From assembly GCA_903835555.1 (NCBI GenBank), contig CAILNN010000305.1:1-52277 (forward strand): 52,277 nucleotides of DNA. Direction: 5' to 3'. Positions 43,659-51,630 of this stretch are shown piece by piece. The notes under the pieces are model-generated. The model did not search any database, was not told where the DNA came from, and was given only the letters and a program-made list of their open reading frames with translations. The first letter of the stretch is position 1, and every line of letters begins with the position of its first letter. Source of the stretch: an uncultured Verrucomicrobiota bacterium (GTDB lineage: Bacteria; Verrucomicrobiota; Verrucomicrobiia; Limisphaerales; UBA9464). Position numbers and translations under genes: made by a program.

Positions 43659-43704
43659 GTTCCAAAGCGCCAGAGGACTGGCGCAGTCCACGACCTGGCG
43701 GACA
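43659..43704 (+). repeat. Family A hairpin repeat, copy 5
   Basis: GCGCCAG-AGGA-CTGGCGC is followed by AGTCCACGACCTGGCGGA, ending 46 bases from the 3' end of the lipoprotein gene. Confidence 0.75.
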
Positions 43705-43750
43705 TCCTCAATCGCATTGTCTATCGGGGAGTGAATTTGCACCGGAAGCA

Positions 43751-44350
43751 TTATTGGGAATTCTTCTTTCCATCGGGTTTTTCCCGGTATTCCCCGGCTT
43801 TCCAGGTCTTGCGATCGATCACTTTCCCTTTGGCCAACACGGCTCGAACTTTGATTGATCCGTCGGGATAATAGGCGCGAGAGACTCCATCGGGCTCGCC
43901 GGCTTTCATTTCAATCTCTTCCGTTAACCGCCCCTGATTATCCCAGTGACGAAAGGTGCCTTCGATCTTGCCGAAGCGGATGGGGGCTTCTGATTGTTTC
44001 TGACCGTTTTCATACCACTTGGTGCGCAGACCGTGAGAGAGGCCCGTGCTAAATGGTTCCTGTATTTGCATTTGGCCATTGGTGTACCAGCCGATGGAAA
44101 ATCCGTGAATCCACCCGTTGGAGATGTCGGTCCGGGACTTCATACTGCCTCCCGGATATAGCTCCACCATCCGACCCGTGAACGGATTGGTGGTGCCCGT
44201 GGGGCAAAGTCGTCCGTTTCGCAGGGTCAGGTCACCGAGAGTTACTTCTGGGGCGTTCGCGGTGGATTTCTGTTTGCATCCTTCCAGGAGCAACAGGGAG
44301 GCACCCAGGAGCAAGCCGATTGAAATTGGGGAGGCAAGGCGGAACATCAT
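43751..44350 (-). CDS. YwqK/MORN-repeat lipoprotein
   Basis: This 199-residue protein has a hydrophobic leader ending in the lipobox LLLEGC, so it is lipid-anchored. The rest is MORN-like YwqK repeats: GRMVELYPGGSMKSRTD, WYTNGQMQIQEPFSTG, KWYENGQKQSEAPI, HWDNQGRLTEEIEM and AYYPDGSIKVRAVLAKG. Such repeats form an open beta-sheet and some act as immunity or antitoxin proteins; nothing nearby shows this here. The start ATG 44350 fits the leader; a GTG at 44380 is the alternative. It is 51 bases downstream of the lytic transglycosylase gene on the same strand. Confidence 0.82.
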   Translation of the reverse strand: MMFRLASPISIGLLLGASLLLLEGCKQKSTANAPEVTLGDLTLRNGRLCPTGTTNPFTGRMVELYPGGSMKSRTDISNGWIHGFSIGWYTNGQMQIQEPFSTGLSHGLRTKWYENGQKQSEAPIRFGKIEGTFRHWDNQGRLTEEIEMKAGEPDGVSRAYYPDGSIKVRAVLAKGKVIDRKTWKAGEYREKPDGKKNSQ

Positions 44351-44401
44351 CCGACCGAATTGAACCGGACGGACACCCACTTGTCAGCCAATCCGTTTGA
44401 A

Positions 44402-44971
44402 TCACTCGGGAGTCGAGGCGTATTTTTTGGCCTTGGCCAGGATGTCCAAAATGTAGGAGCGCGTGCTGGGAAAAGTCATCTGCTGGAGAAAGGCCTGGGA
44501 ATTGGTGGCGGCCGCCCCCTTCATCCAGCGCAAGACGTTGCCACGTCCGGCGTTGTAGTCTGCCAAGGCATAGACCGCCGGATTATCGGTCTGGGGATAG
44601 CGGCGGAGGAGTTTTGAGAGGTAGAAGGTACCGGCCAGCGTGTTGGTGGCTGGGTCCAGAACGTGTTCATGGATAAAAGCGCTGGCGTGAACGGAATCCG
44701 CCCACTCGGTAGCAGACGTTTCCATCAATTGCATGAGCCCGAGCTCGCCCTTGGAACCGACCGCATCTTCGTCGAAGCGACTTTCGCGCCAGACAACTGC
44801 TTTGACCAGGGACGGAGGGACGCCGTAACGGGTGGCGGCGGCAACGATAACGGCGTCGTGTCGGTGGAGGCGTCGCCAGCGCCACAAACTATAGAGGGCC
44901 ACATCCAGTATCGAGAGGAGGATTAATCCGACGAACCAGCCGTAAATGGGGTTTCGCTTGAGCTGGGCCAT
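44402..44971 (-). CDS. Membrane-anchored lytic transglycosylase (SLT domain)
   Basis: This 189-residue protein cleaves the glycan strands of peptidoglycan. One N-terminal membrane helix (GWFVGLILLSILDVALYSLW) precedes an SLT domain with catalytic Glu63 in VWRESRF, KGELGLMQLM, PATNTLAGTFYLSKLLRRY and ALADYNAGRGNVLRW, all typical of the MltE/Slt type 1 fold. It would sit in the inner membrane facing the periplasm. It precedes the YwqK lipoprotein gene and follows the tRNA genes on the minus strand. Confidence 0.92.
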   Translation of the reverse strand: MAQLKRNPIYGWFVGLILLSILDVALYSLWRWRRLHRHDAVIVAAATRYGVPPSLVKAVVWRESRFDEDAVGSKGELGLMQLMETSATEWADSVHASAFIHEHVLDPATNTLAGTFYLSKLLRRYPQTDNPAVYALADYNAGRGNVLRWMKGAAATNSQAFLQQMTFPSTRSYILDILAKAKKYASTPE

Positions 44972-45061
44972 TGGGATAGTTGAGCACTTGAAAATTGGGG
45001 CTCGAATTAGGCTTTCAGAAAAGGTTTTCAGAAAGGGTTCTCAGAAAAGATACTCCGAAAA

Positions 45062-45136
45062 TGGCGACCCTAACGGGATTCGAACCCGTGTCCCCGCCGT
45101 GAAAGGGCGATGTCCTAACCGCTGGACGATAGGGTC
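45062..45136 (-). tRNA. tRNA-Glu (TTC)
   Basis: On the minus strand a 7-bp acceptor stem GACCCTA/TAGGGTC encloses a D arm, an anticodon loop CTTTCAC (anticodon TTC) and a T arm GTTCGAATC. The 3' CCA is encoded (45062-45064). It is probably transcribed with tRNA-Lys. Confidence 0.95.
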
Positions 45137-45162
45137 ACAACTAAACGACTCAACTACTCAAC

Positions 45163-45203
45163 TGCCTAAGTCGAGACGATATCAACTCTAATCCGCTTAG
45201 GCA
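45163..45203. repeat. Inverted repeat between the two tRNA genes
   Basis: TGCCTAAG (45163-45170) and CTTAGGCA (45196-45203) form an 8-bp perfect stem over a 25-base loop. It may help separate the tRNA transcripts or aid processing. The loop is long and no U-tract follows, so it is not a standard terminator. Confidence 0.4.
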
Positions 45204-45226
45204 ACTACCGCTGTCAAAAACCGACG

Positions 45227-45301
45227 TGGTGGGTTGGCAGGGATTTGAACCCTGGACCAACGGCTTAAAAGGCCGCTGCTCTACCGCTGAGCTACCAACC
45301 C
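45227..45301 (-). tRNA. tRNA-Lys (TTT)
   Basis: On the minus strand the acceptor stem GGGTTGG/CCAACCC encloses the D arm, the anticodon loop CTTTTAA (anticodon TTT) and the T arm GTTCAAATC. The discriminator base is A, and the CCA end is encoded (45227-45229). Confidence 0.95.
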
Positions 45302-45555
45302 GCCGGTCGCGGGCAGGGGAAGTTACGCAGATGTGGGATTGATGCAAGTGTAACTTGCCAGCGGGATCGAAAATATCGGGCGCACGATTCTGTTGAGGAC
45401 CGCTGAGCAGGTCTGGAGCTCTGCGATTTAAGAGCATCCCACCCAGGACGCTTAGGGGCAGGCAAGATAATTAGCGGTGGCGGCGTGGTTCGGACCGCCG
45501 ATGGCTCGACGGAGTCTCGCCCTACCGATGTTGCTTTGCTTCAATTGGTTACGTG
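45302..45555. other. Gap upstream of the tRNAs with family B traces
   Basis: The tRNA promoter should lie here. A family B copy at 45481-45535 and a fragment near 45395-45430 are seen. No gene is evident. Confidence 0.4.
45481..45535 (+). repeat. Family B repeat, diverged copy
   Basis: GGCGTGGTTCGGACCGCCGA is followed by TGGCTCGACGGAGTCTCGCC and CTACCGATGTT. The end resembles the third unit at 14673, which also reads into CTCGCTACCGATGTT. Confidence 0.65.
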
Positions 45556-45741
45556 TCATTTTTTGAGGTAGGTAACAGGCTGGTATTTGGCGGCTTTCCA
45601 TGCGCAGTACTCGAAGGTGGGCACGATATAAATGGGCGTTAGGTTCGCGAATTGACCGGGCTTTATGGGCTTTATGGGGACTGTCCCCCAATCGATCAGG
45701 GACTCGCAGAAGCTCGTCCTTCCCAGGAGGCGCGGGGGCAT
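45556..45741 (-). CDS. Small hypothetical ORF after larA
   Basis: This 61-codon frame begins with an ATG 9 bases after the larA-like stop on the same strand. It reads PIKPIKPGQFANLTPIYIVP then TFEYCAWKAAKYQPVTYLKK. The composition is more protein-like than the competing frames, with a Pro/Lys/Ile-rich centre and an aromatic end. No family is recognised. It could be a real small operon gene or a chance frame. Confidence 0.3.
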   Translation of the reverse strand: MPPRLLGRTSFCESLIDWGTVPIKPIKPGQFANLTPIYIVPTFEYCAWKAAKYQPVTYLKK

Positions 45742-45750
45742 GGCAATTGG

Positions 45751-47016
45751 TTACCGCAGGCGGTGCAGGGTCTCCCCGGCTTTGGGTTCGAGCAGAATCC
45801 CTTCGGACTGCCGTCCGGCATAGGAAGCAACATTGATCTGACGCCAATCGCGGTATCCCAAATTGATTTCGCGGCAGACGGCTTCGGGAATGCCCGTCGC
45901 GAGTGTCACACGGGCTCTGGGAGTTTCGACGCTATCTATAAAGGTGCCGCTACCAAAGACATGGGTGCAGTGGGCCAAACTACCCCACGGATAGTCCTTA
46001 AACCGGTCCCACTGCTTTACGAAGTAGTCGCGACAGTGATAGCCGACTTCCCGGATAAACTTGCCGTGGGTTTCACTGACTTCGTGGATATGCGGGGCGT
46101 AGATAATCAATTCGCCACCCGCCGCCAGGACCGGTTCCAGTTTGTACATGGCCTTGCCGCCGGTCCAAAGCTCGTCGTAAATGGGTGCTGCACAGGATAA
46201 AATCGTGTGGTAGGGGCGGTCGTGCCAGACGATGTGCTGCTGCGAGGAGTGGTCGGCGGCGACAGTCCAGGCTGCCTCGGGCGTTCCAGCATAAATACCT
46301 GCGGCTTGGCCACGGTCGACCACGATGGCAAAGCAGGTCTTCGGGCGATCGATCAGGGCACCGGCTCGGTCGATCACGCGGCGCACGGCTGTCCATTTCA
46401 CACCAATGGTCTCCATGTTGGTAACCACGGCTCCGAGCCAGTGAAAAAAGTCGAGTACCTCCGGGCCACTAATACCGGGGAAGAAGTATTTATTACCACC
46501 ACTGAAGCCGGCGACCTCGTGGGGAAAAACCGGGCCGATAATCACCAGATGGTCATAATCGAAGACTTTGCGATTCACGGTCACAGCCACTTCCTTTTCG
46601 ATCTGGCCATCGGATAATTCCAAGACATCCAACTTGGACCAGACCCCGATCTGCCGGAGCGCTTCTGGATTTTTCCACTCGTGATTGATGAAGCGAACGT
46701 TGGCGAACGGGCCGTGGCGTTGTTCCGGGGTCAGTTCCAACCGTTTGGCGATCGCCTCTTCGGTCATGGGAGGATGGGTTCCCAATGCGACGAGGACATC
46801 CAGGGCAGCGACTTTCCCCGTGAGGTGGGCATGCAGAGCCTGAAAGACCATGCCGATTGGGGCGGTCCGGGTATGGTCTGGTACAATCACCAGGACGCGT
46901 TGCCCACGCACTGTCGATAACGGTAAGGACTCTTCGATGAGCCGGGCCGTCTGCTGCGGGGTTACCCATTCGCCGGGCGAAGCGATAACTTGCGATGCGG
47001 GTGGGAGGGAACTCAT
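45751..47016 (-). CDS. LarA-family nickel-pincer racemase/epimerase
   Basis: This 421-residue protein resembles lactate racemase LarA (DUF2088). VIVPDHTR near residue 43 and GTHPPM (H81) are typical. So are FPHEVAGFSGGNKYFFPGISG (H166, K176) and DFFHW (H192). The H-to-K spacing of 10 and K-to-H spacing of 16 equal those of the Lactobacillus enzyme (H174, K184, H200), so the pincer-cofactor Lys and nickel His ligand are kept. It probably racemises or epimerises a 2-hydroxy acid. LarB, LarC and LarE, which make the cofactor, are not in the window. It is downstream of an SDR gene on the same strand. Confidence 0.88.
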   Translation of the reverse strand: MSSLPPASQVIASPGEWVTPQQTARLIEESLPLSTVRGQRVLVIVPDHTRTAPIGMVFQALHAHLTGKVAALDVLVALGTHPPMTEEAIAKRLELTPEQRHGPFANVRFINHEWKNPEALRQIGVWSKLDVLELSDGQIEKEVAVTVNRKVFDYDHLVIIGPVFPHEVAGFSGGNKYFFPGISGPEVLDFFHWLGAVVTNMETIGVKWTAVRRVIDRAGALIDRPKTCFAIVVDRGQAAGIYAGTPEAAWTVAADHSSQQHIVWHDRPYHTILSCAAPIYDELWTGGKAMYKLEPVLAAGGELIIYAPHIHEVSETHGKFIREVGYHCRDYFVKQWDRFKDYPWGSLAHCTHVFGSGTFIDSVETPRARVTLATGIPEAVCREINLGYRDWRQINVASYAGRQSEGILLEPKAGETLHRLR

Positions 47017-47034
47017 AAGGGGGAAGGAGCTACT

Positions 47035-47070
47035 TTGGGGAAAGCGGCGAGGCGCCGCTTCTACTTTGGG
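47035..47070 (+). repeat. Family C hairpin repeat, copy 3
   Basis: AAGCGGCG-AGG-CGCCGCTT is a perfect 8-bp stem followed by CTACTTTGGG. It fills most of the 84-base gap between the larA-like and SDR genes. Confidence 0.7.
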
Positions 47071-47100
47071 CTGATCTTAGAAGAGGCACTGGATGTGGAG

Positions 47101-47913
47101 TTAGATGGTTTGGCAGAGGAAACCGCCGTCGACGCGAATATCGGAGCCAGTGACGAACGAACTGGCGCGGGAACTGGCTAGGAAGACGGCGGCACCGACG
47201 AGTTCCTGAGACTCTCCGAAGCGGCCCATGGGGGTATGGCCAAGAATGGCCCTGGCTCGGGGGGTGGGAGTGCCATCGGCTTGGAAGAGGAGTTTGCGGT
47301 TTTGTTCCGCTGGGAAGAATCCTGGGGTAATGGAATTAACGCGGACCTGGTGGGGTGCCCATTCCCGGGCGAGGAACTGGGTTAGATTCAGGACGGCGGC
47401 CTTGGCTGCTGAATAGCTGACCACCCGGGACAAGGGAAGATGAGCGGCCACGCTGGCGATGTTGATGATGCTTCCATGACGGGCGGATACCATGGATGGA
47501 CCAAACACCTGACAAGGCAATAGCACTCCACCAATCAAATTCAGGTCAAAATTGTCGCGCCAGGCACCCAGGTCCAAAGCAGATACTGGCAATGCATCGG
47601 TCACCGTGACGCGGGGATCATTTCCACCGGCTGCATTGAGCAAGACGGTGATTTTGCCCCATCGCTCTTCAACTGCGGTCTTGACGGCTTCCAAGTCTTC
47701 GCGACGAAGGGCATCGGCGCGAAAGAAATCGGCACGGCCACCTACCGCTACAATTTCTGAGGCCCTTGATTGTCCCCGGGTTTCATCGCGTCCCACCACG
47801 GCGATGGCGGCTCCCGCGAGGGCCAAACCCGAGGCCAAGGCACCCCCCAGCACACCGGTACCGCCAATAACCACGGCCACCTCTCCAGACAGATCAAATG
47901 CGCTTCTCGTCAT
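47101..47913 (-). CDS. Short-chain dehydrogenase/reductase (SDR)
   Basis: This 270-residue protein has the NAD(P)-binding GGTGVLGGALA (17-27), LNAAGGND and the catalytic set S154 (NIASVAA), Y167 and K171 (YSAAK). RVNSITPGFFPAEQNRKLL and DIRVDGGFLCQTI complete a classical SDR. GGNDPRVTVTDALPV is like the D-mannonate/fructuronate oxidoreductase type. It oxidises or reduces a hydroxyl group, probably of a sugar acid. A larA-like gene follows on the same strand, in line with hydroxy-acid metabolism. The ATG at 47913 begins the domain. It is divergent from pabB. Confidence 0.9.
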   Translation of the reverse strand: MTRSAFDLSGEVAVVIGGTGVLGGALASGLALAGAAIAVVGRDETRGQSRASEIVAVGGRADFFRADALRREDLEAVKTAVEERWGKITVLLNAAGGNDPRVTVTDALPVSALDLGAWRDNFDLNLIGGVLLPCQVFGPSMVSARHGSIINIASVAAHLPLSRVVSYSAAKAAVLNLTQFLAREWAPHQVRVNSITPGFFPAEQNRKLLFQADGTPTPRARAILGHTPMGRFGESQELVGAAVFLASSRASSFVTGSDIRVDGGFLCQTI

Positions 47914-48000
47914 GGGGATGACGTTACGGAACCGCGAGGCATTGACGCAACCTCCTGCTGCGGCACAGTCCAATCAGTCTTCGACAGTTTTCTTTTGTAC

Positions 48001-49488
48001 ATGCCCGTATTGGTTCAAGAATCGTCGGTTTTTCCGTCACCTGAAGCGCTGGCAACGGTGGTTCGCGGAATGGGTGGGCTGGTGCTCCTTCGGACCCAAC
48101 TATTTGCCGGACAAGACCATCGATATTCGATGGTTACCGTACGTCCGATCGTCGTTTATCGGGCCTGGGGGGCTCGCGGCGAAGTGCAATTCCCCGATGG
48201 GCGGGTTGAAGCGCGATTTGGGGATCCATGGAAAGTCATGGCCGAATGGATGGGCAGTTTCGAGATACTGGACTCGGTAGATTTTCCCTTTCCGCTGGGG
48301 GGATGCTTTGGATATTGGGGATACGACCTGAAGCAATTCCTCGAACCGAGACTTCCGAGGCGCGCGGTTTACGATGAACGCTGGCCCGACTGCCATGTGG
48401 GCTTCTATGGCAGCTTGGTTGTCTTTGATCATGTCTTGTCCAAAGCCTGGATTGTGTCCACCGGTCTCCAGTTGGACGGTTCCCGCGACATGGAGCAGGC
48501 GATGGTGGATGCCCGATGGTGGCATCAACAGCTTCTAGTTGCCCACCTCGGTGAGCCAGAAACGATTGAACCAGAAACAGAGCGCCGATCGGAGATTGTC
48601 GCATCGACGTTTACTCAAGAACAATTCCTCGCCGTCGTGCGGCGGGCGCAGAGCTACATCCGAACGGGCGATATCTATCAGGTCAACCTGGCTCAGCGGC
48701 TGACCACATCATGTCCGCAGGGCGGGTGGTGGCTTTATCGCCAATTGGCGTCCCACTCCCCTGCCCCTTATGCGGCTTATTTTGACCTGAATGGAGGAGA
48801 ATTGGTGTCGGCTTCGCCAGAGTTATTTCTCCGAATGAGCGGATCACAGGTTGTCACCAGGCCGATCAAAGGGACACGCCCACGATCGACTGATCCCATC
48901 CGAGATGCCCGGTTGGGCTATGAGCTTCAGACCAGTGCCAAAGAGATGTCGGAGCTAGTGATGATTACCGATCTTCTCCGAAATGATTTGGGGCGAATCA
49001 GCGAATATGGGTCAATCCGAGTCCCGGATTTGGCCCGATTGGAGCGCTTTTCCCATGTTCAACACCTCGTCTCAACCATCGAAGGCCGGATGCGAGACGG
49101 GATCACTCACCTGGATGCATTGGCGGCCTGCTTTCCGGGCGGCAGCATCACGGGCGCACCGAAGATTCGGGCGATGGAAATTATTGATGAGCTCGAACCC
49201 GTGACCCGTGGACCCTATTGCGGTTGCCACGGATACTTGGGCTTCAATCGGGAAAGTCAGTTGAGCATCACGATTCGCACGGCGCAGGTTTCCAATGGGG
49301 AGGCGACCTATTTTGCCGGGGCCGGAATCGTGGCGGATTCCGACCCTGAAGCTGAATATGAAGAGACTCTCGTGAAAGCCAAGGGATGGTTGGCCGCGAT
49401 GGAAGCCGAATCACTTGGTGCCGACATTGGGCACGCGGGGGACGGAGTTGGCACCGGGCGCGATCAAATCGATGGCGTTGACTGCTGA
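48001..49488 (+). CDS. pabB: Aminodeoxychorismate synthase component I
   Basis: This 495-residue chorismate-using enzyme makes 4-amino-4-deoxychorismate for folate. The N-terminal domain has GGCFGYWGYDL. The C-terminal chorismate-binding domain has IRTGDIYQVNLAQRL, SPELFLRM, TRPIKGTRPR with the PabB-specific Lys, ELVMITDLLRNDLGRI, FPGGSITGAPKIRAMEII and YFAGAGIVADSDPEAEYEET. No glutamine amidotransferase (PabA) is adjacent. The family ends near KAKGWLAAME; a tail of about 27 residues (SLGADIGHAGDGVGTGRDQI and on) runs 78 bases into the convergent HEAT gene. The start at 48001 is clear. Confidence 0.92.
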   Translation: MPVLVQESSVFPSPEALATVVRGMGGLVLLRTQLFAGQDHRYSMVTVRPIVVYRAWGARGEVQFPDGRVEARFGDPWKVMAEWMGSFEILDSVDFPFPLGGCFGYWGYDLKQFLEPRLPRRAVYDERWPDCHVGFYGSLVVFDHVLSKAWIVSTGLQLDGSRDMEQAMVDARWWHQQLLVAHLGEPETIEPETERRSEIVASTFTQEQFLAVVRRAQSYIRTGDIYQVNLAQRLTTSCPQGGWWLYRQLASHSPAPYAAYFDLNGGELVSASPELFLRMSGSQVVTRPIKGTRPRSTDPIRDARLGYELQTSAKEMSELVMITDLLRNDLGRISEYGSIRVPDLARLERFSHVQHLVSTIEGRMRDGITHLDALAACFPGGSITGAPKIRAMEIIDELEPVTRGPYCGCHGYLGFNRESQLSITIRTAQVSNGEATYFAGAGIVADSDPEAEYEETLVKAKGWLAAMEAESLGADIGHAGDGVGTGRDQIDGVDC

Positions 49489-49845
49489 GGTCACCAAATC
49501 CCGGTCCGGATCGGCCAACAGGGCTTGAATGTTGGGTAAGGCCATTTTGGCTGCCGGACCGATCTGACCGAGCGCATAGACGGCCAATCGACGGACAACG
49601 GCATCGTCGTCCTTAAGAAGCGGAATAATATCATTGACGGCCGCTTTCGAATTCTTCCCACCGGCAGCCAGCTCAGTTAGTGCAGCCTGCTTAGCGTCGG
49701 CATTGCCCTTTAATGCAGCTACCTGAGCGGCGACATCAATTTTTTTGGGGGCATCATCCCCTCCACCGCAACCGGTGATTCCAACGCATGCCGCGACGCC
49801 AATGGCCAAGGTCAAAAAGAGTCGTCCAAGAAAACAACGGGTCAT
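49411..49845 (-). CDS. HEAT-repeat lipoprotein
   Basis: This 144-residue protein has a leader ending in GITGC, a lipobox, so it is membrane-anchored by lipid. HEAT helices follow: AVNDIIPLLKDDDAVVRRLA and VYALGQIGPAAKMALPNIQA plus LLADPDRDLVTSAVNAIDLI. The repeats are protein-binding; the partner is unknown. The 3' end overlaps the pabB 3' end for 78 bases, convergently. It lies 48 bases downstream of the CRTAC1 gene on the same strand and may be in its operon. Confidence 0.85.
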   Translation of the reverse strand: MTRCFLGRLFLTLAIGVAACVGITGCGGGDDAPKKIDVAAQVAALKGNADAKQAALTELAAGGKNSKAAVNDIIPLLKDDDAVVRRLAVYALGQIGPAAKMALPNIQALLADPDRDLVTSAVNAIDLIAPGANSVPRVPNVGTK

Positions 49846-49893
49846 TCATCGACCCTATCGAGGAGGCCTTTCAGGTCAATGGCAATGGAGAGA

Positions 49894-51630
49894 TCACCAG
49901 GAAAAAATTCCGGGCGCGGGATGTCCGGCACCTTGTTGGACCGTGATATACGCATTTGCAACCGTCGGTCCAAATTCCTCTGACTGACCATTGGGCCATC
50001 GGACCCAAACATGGTCCACACGGGTCTCTTGCCCGAGGCCGAAATGCACCCGCGGGTCTTGGCTGGAGCAGTAGCCTTGATTGGGTTGGCACTGAGCCCA
50101 TTGTCTTTTGCGGCCGGATTCGATTAGAACCACGGCATGTACTGCCACGCATTGCTGGTGATCCATGACCCTCAATCCAAGCCAATGGTTTGACTTCGGG
50201 ACACGGTTTCGCAAGAGATCGGCAGGTCCATCGCGATTCACAATGACCAAATCCAACAAGCCGTCGTTATCGAGATCGCCGATGGCCAGTCCACGACTCG
50301 TCTTTAATAGGACAGGGTCGGTACCGCCGATTGGAAGCACTTCCTCGAACTGCCCCTGCCCCAAACCACGACGGAGAGTATTCGGCTCGGCGTAGGGGTC
50401 TTCCGGAGACCAAATCCGTCCCCCCAACCGCACGCGACCGTTGGCCACATAGAGATCGGCCTGCCCATCGTTATCGAAGTCACCAAAGCCAACTCCAAAG
50501 CCGGTGTAAGCGGTGCTTCCGGCCATGGGTCCCTTAGGCATGACGGCATCCAAGAAGCTGCCGGATTGATTGCGAAACAAGCCATTGGCTTCTCCAACAA
50601 GATGGGTGACGTAGAGGTCAAGCCAACCGGTTTGCAGAAGATCGATGGCAACGACTCCCATTCCTGCGCGGGGAACTCCCATGGAATTGAGGGCGCATCC
50701 GCGCAGCATCGCGTCATCCAAGAAGGTTCCGTCGCCACGGTTTAACCAGAGCTGGTTGGGAGTCGCATCGTTGGCGATGTACATATCCAATCGTCCATCG
50801 TGATCAAAGTCGCCGACGGCAATTCCAAAGCCATTCCCGTAGGCCGTGAGAAGTCCCGCTTTTTCCGTTGCATCCTCGAATGTTCCATTACCTCGATTGT
50901 GAAAGAGCACCATCGGGGCGGGAGCGTGGTAGTTTAAGGGTGAACAATAATCCCTGCGTCCTCCGGCGGAAAAGCATTCGGTTTCGCGTTCTGGAGACCA
51001 TCGGACATAATTCACGACGGCCAGGTCCATTTTGCCATCGCCATCGTAATCCAGGAACGCGGCGCTGGTGCTCCAAGACCGGAAGGCAACAGCAGCAGGT
51101 TCGGTCACGTCAGTGAATGTCCCGTTGCGATTGTTGTGAAAAAGCCGATTGGAGCCGAGTTGGGTAATGTAAATATCAGGCCACCCATCCCCATCGAAAT
51201 CGCCCACCGCGCAGCCCATTCCGTAGCCCTTCGAGCAAACGAGACCGGCAGACGTGGTCACATCGACAAACTTCCAATTGCCCAAGTTGTGATAAAGTCT
51301 GTGGCGGGGGGATGCCGGGTGGGAAGGATCGACGGAACCGCCGTCGATGCAGAGGATATCCAAGAGTCCATCCTGGTCATAATCAATCAGTCCTACTCCG
51401 CCGGTTTCGATTTCGGGGAATAAAAACTTTTCACGGTGACCTGAGCGATGAACAAAATCGAAGCCGCTGCTTTCTGGAATTCGCTCAAACCACGGTTGTG
51501 TTTTTGCGGCAGCGGCAGACGGCGGAGGCGCTGGTGGAGGCGATACCGGTTCTGCGCGCCTGCACCCTAAACACATGGCCACCATAGCGGCCGATGTGCA
51601 CCATTGAATCCGGCGACGTATTTTGTTCAT
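49894..51630 (-). CDS. CRTAC1-like FG-GAP/VCBS repeat lipoprotein with ASPIC/UnbV domain
   Basis: This 578-residue protein has a lipobox at MCLGC and a Pro/Ala-rich linker. VCBS/FG-GAP calcium-binding repeats (LIDYDQDGLLDILCIDGG, VGDFDGDGWPDIYITQLG, FLDYDGDGKMDLAVVNY, VGDFDHDGRLDMYIANDA and others) form an integrin-like propeller. The C-terminal ASPIC/UnbV domain (NHWLGLRVM, DPRVHFGLGQETRVDHVWVR, WPNGQSEEF) follows. The family is common in PVC bacteria and has no settled function. Its ATG overlaps the stop of the upstream TPR gene (ATGA), so they are coupled. Confidence 0.92.
   Translation of the reverse strand: MNKIRRRIQWCTSAAMVAMCLGCRRAEPVSPPPAPPPSAAAAKTQPWFERIPESSGFDFVHRSGHREKFLFPEIETGGVGLIDYDQDGLLDILCIDGGSVDPSHPASPRHRLYHNLGNWKFVDVTTSAGLVCSKGYGMGCAVGDFDGDGWPDIYITQLGSNRLFHNNRNGTFTDVTEPAAVAFRSWSTSAAFLDYDGDGKMDLAVVNYVRWSPERETECFSAGGRRDYCSPLNYHAPAPMVLFHNRGNGTFEDATEKAGLLTAYGNGFGIAVGDFDHDGRLDMYIANDATPNQLWLNRGDGTFLDDAMLRGCALNSMGVPRAGMGVVAIDLLQTGWLDLYVTHLVGEANGLFRNQSGSFLDAVMPKGPMAGSTAYTGFGVGFGDFDNDGQADLYVANGRVRLGGRIWSPEDPYAEPNTLRRGLGQGQFEEVLPIGGTDPVLLKTSRGLAIGDLDNDGLLDLVIVNRDGPADLLRNRVPKSNHWLGLRVMDHQQCVAVHAVVLIESGRKRQWAQCQPNQGYCSSQDPRVHFGLGQETRVDHVWVRWPNGQSEEFGPTVANAYITVQQGAGHPAPGIFSW

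Noticed and set aside
45452..45847. 131-codon minus-strand frame overlapping the larA-like 3' end
   Set aside because: It overlaps a real gene, runs through a family B repeat and is Arg/Pro-rich without a domain.
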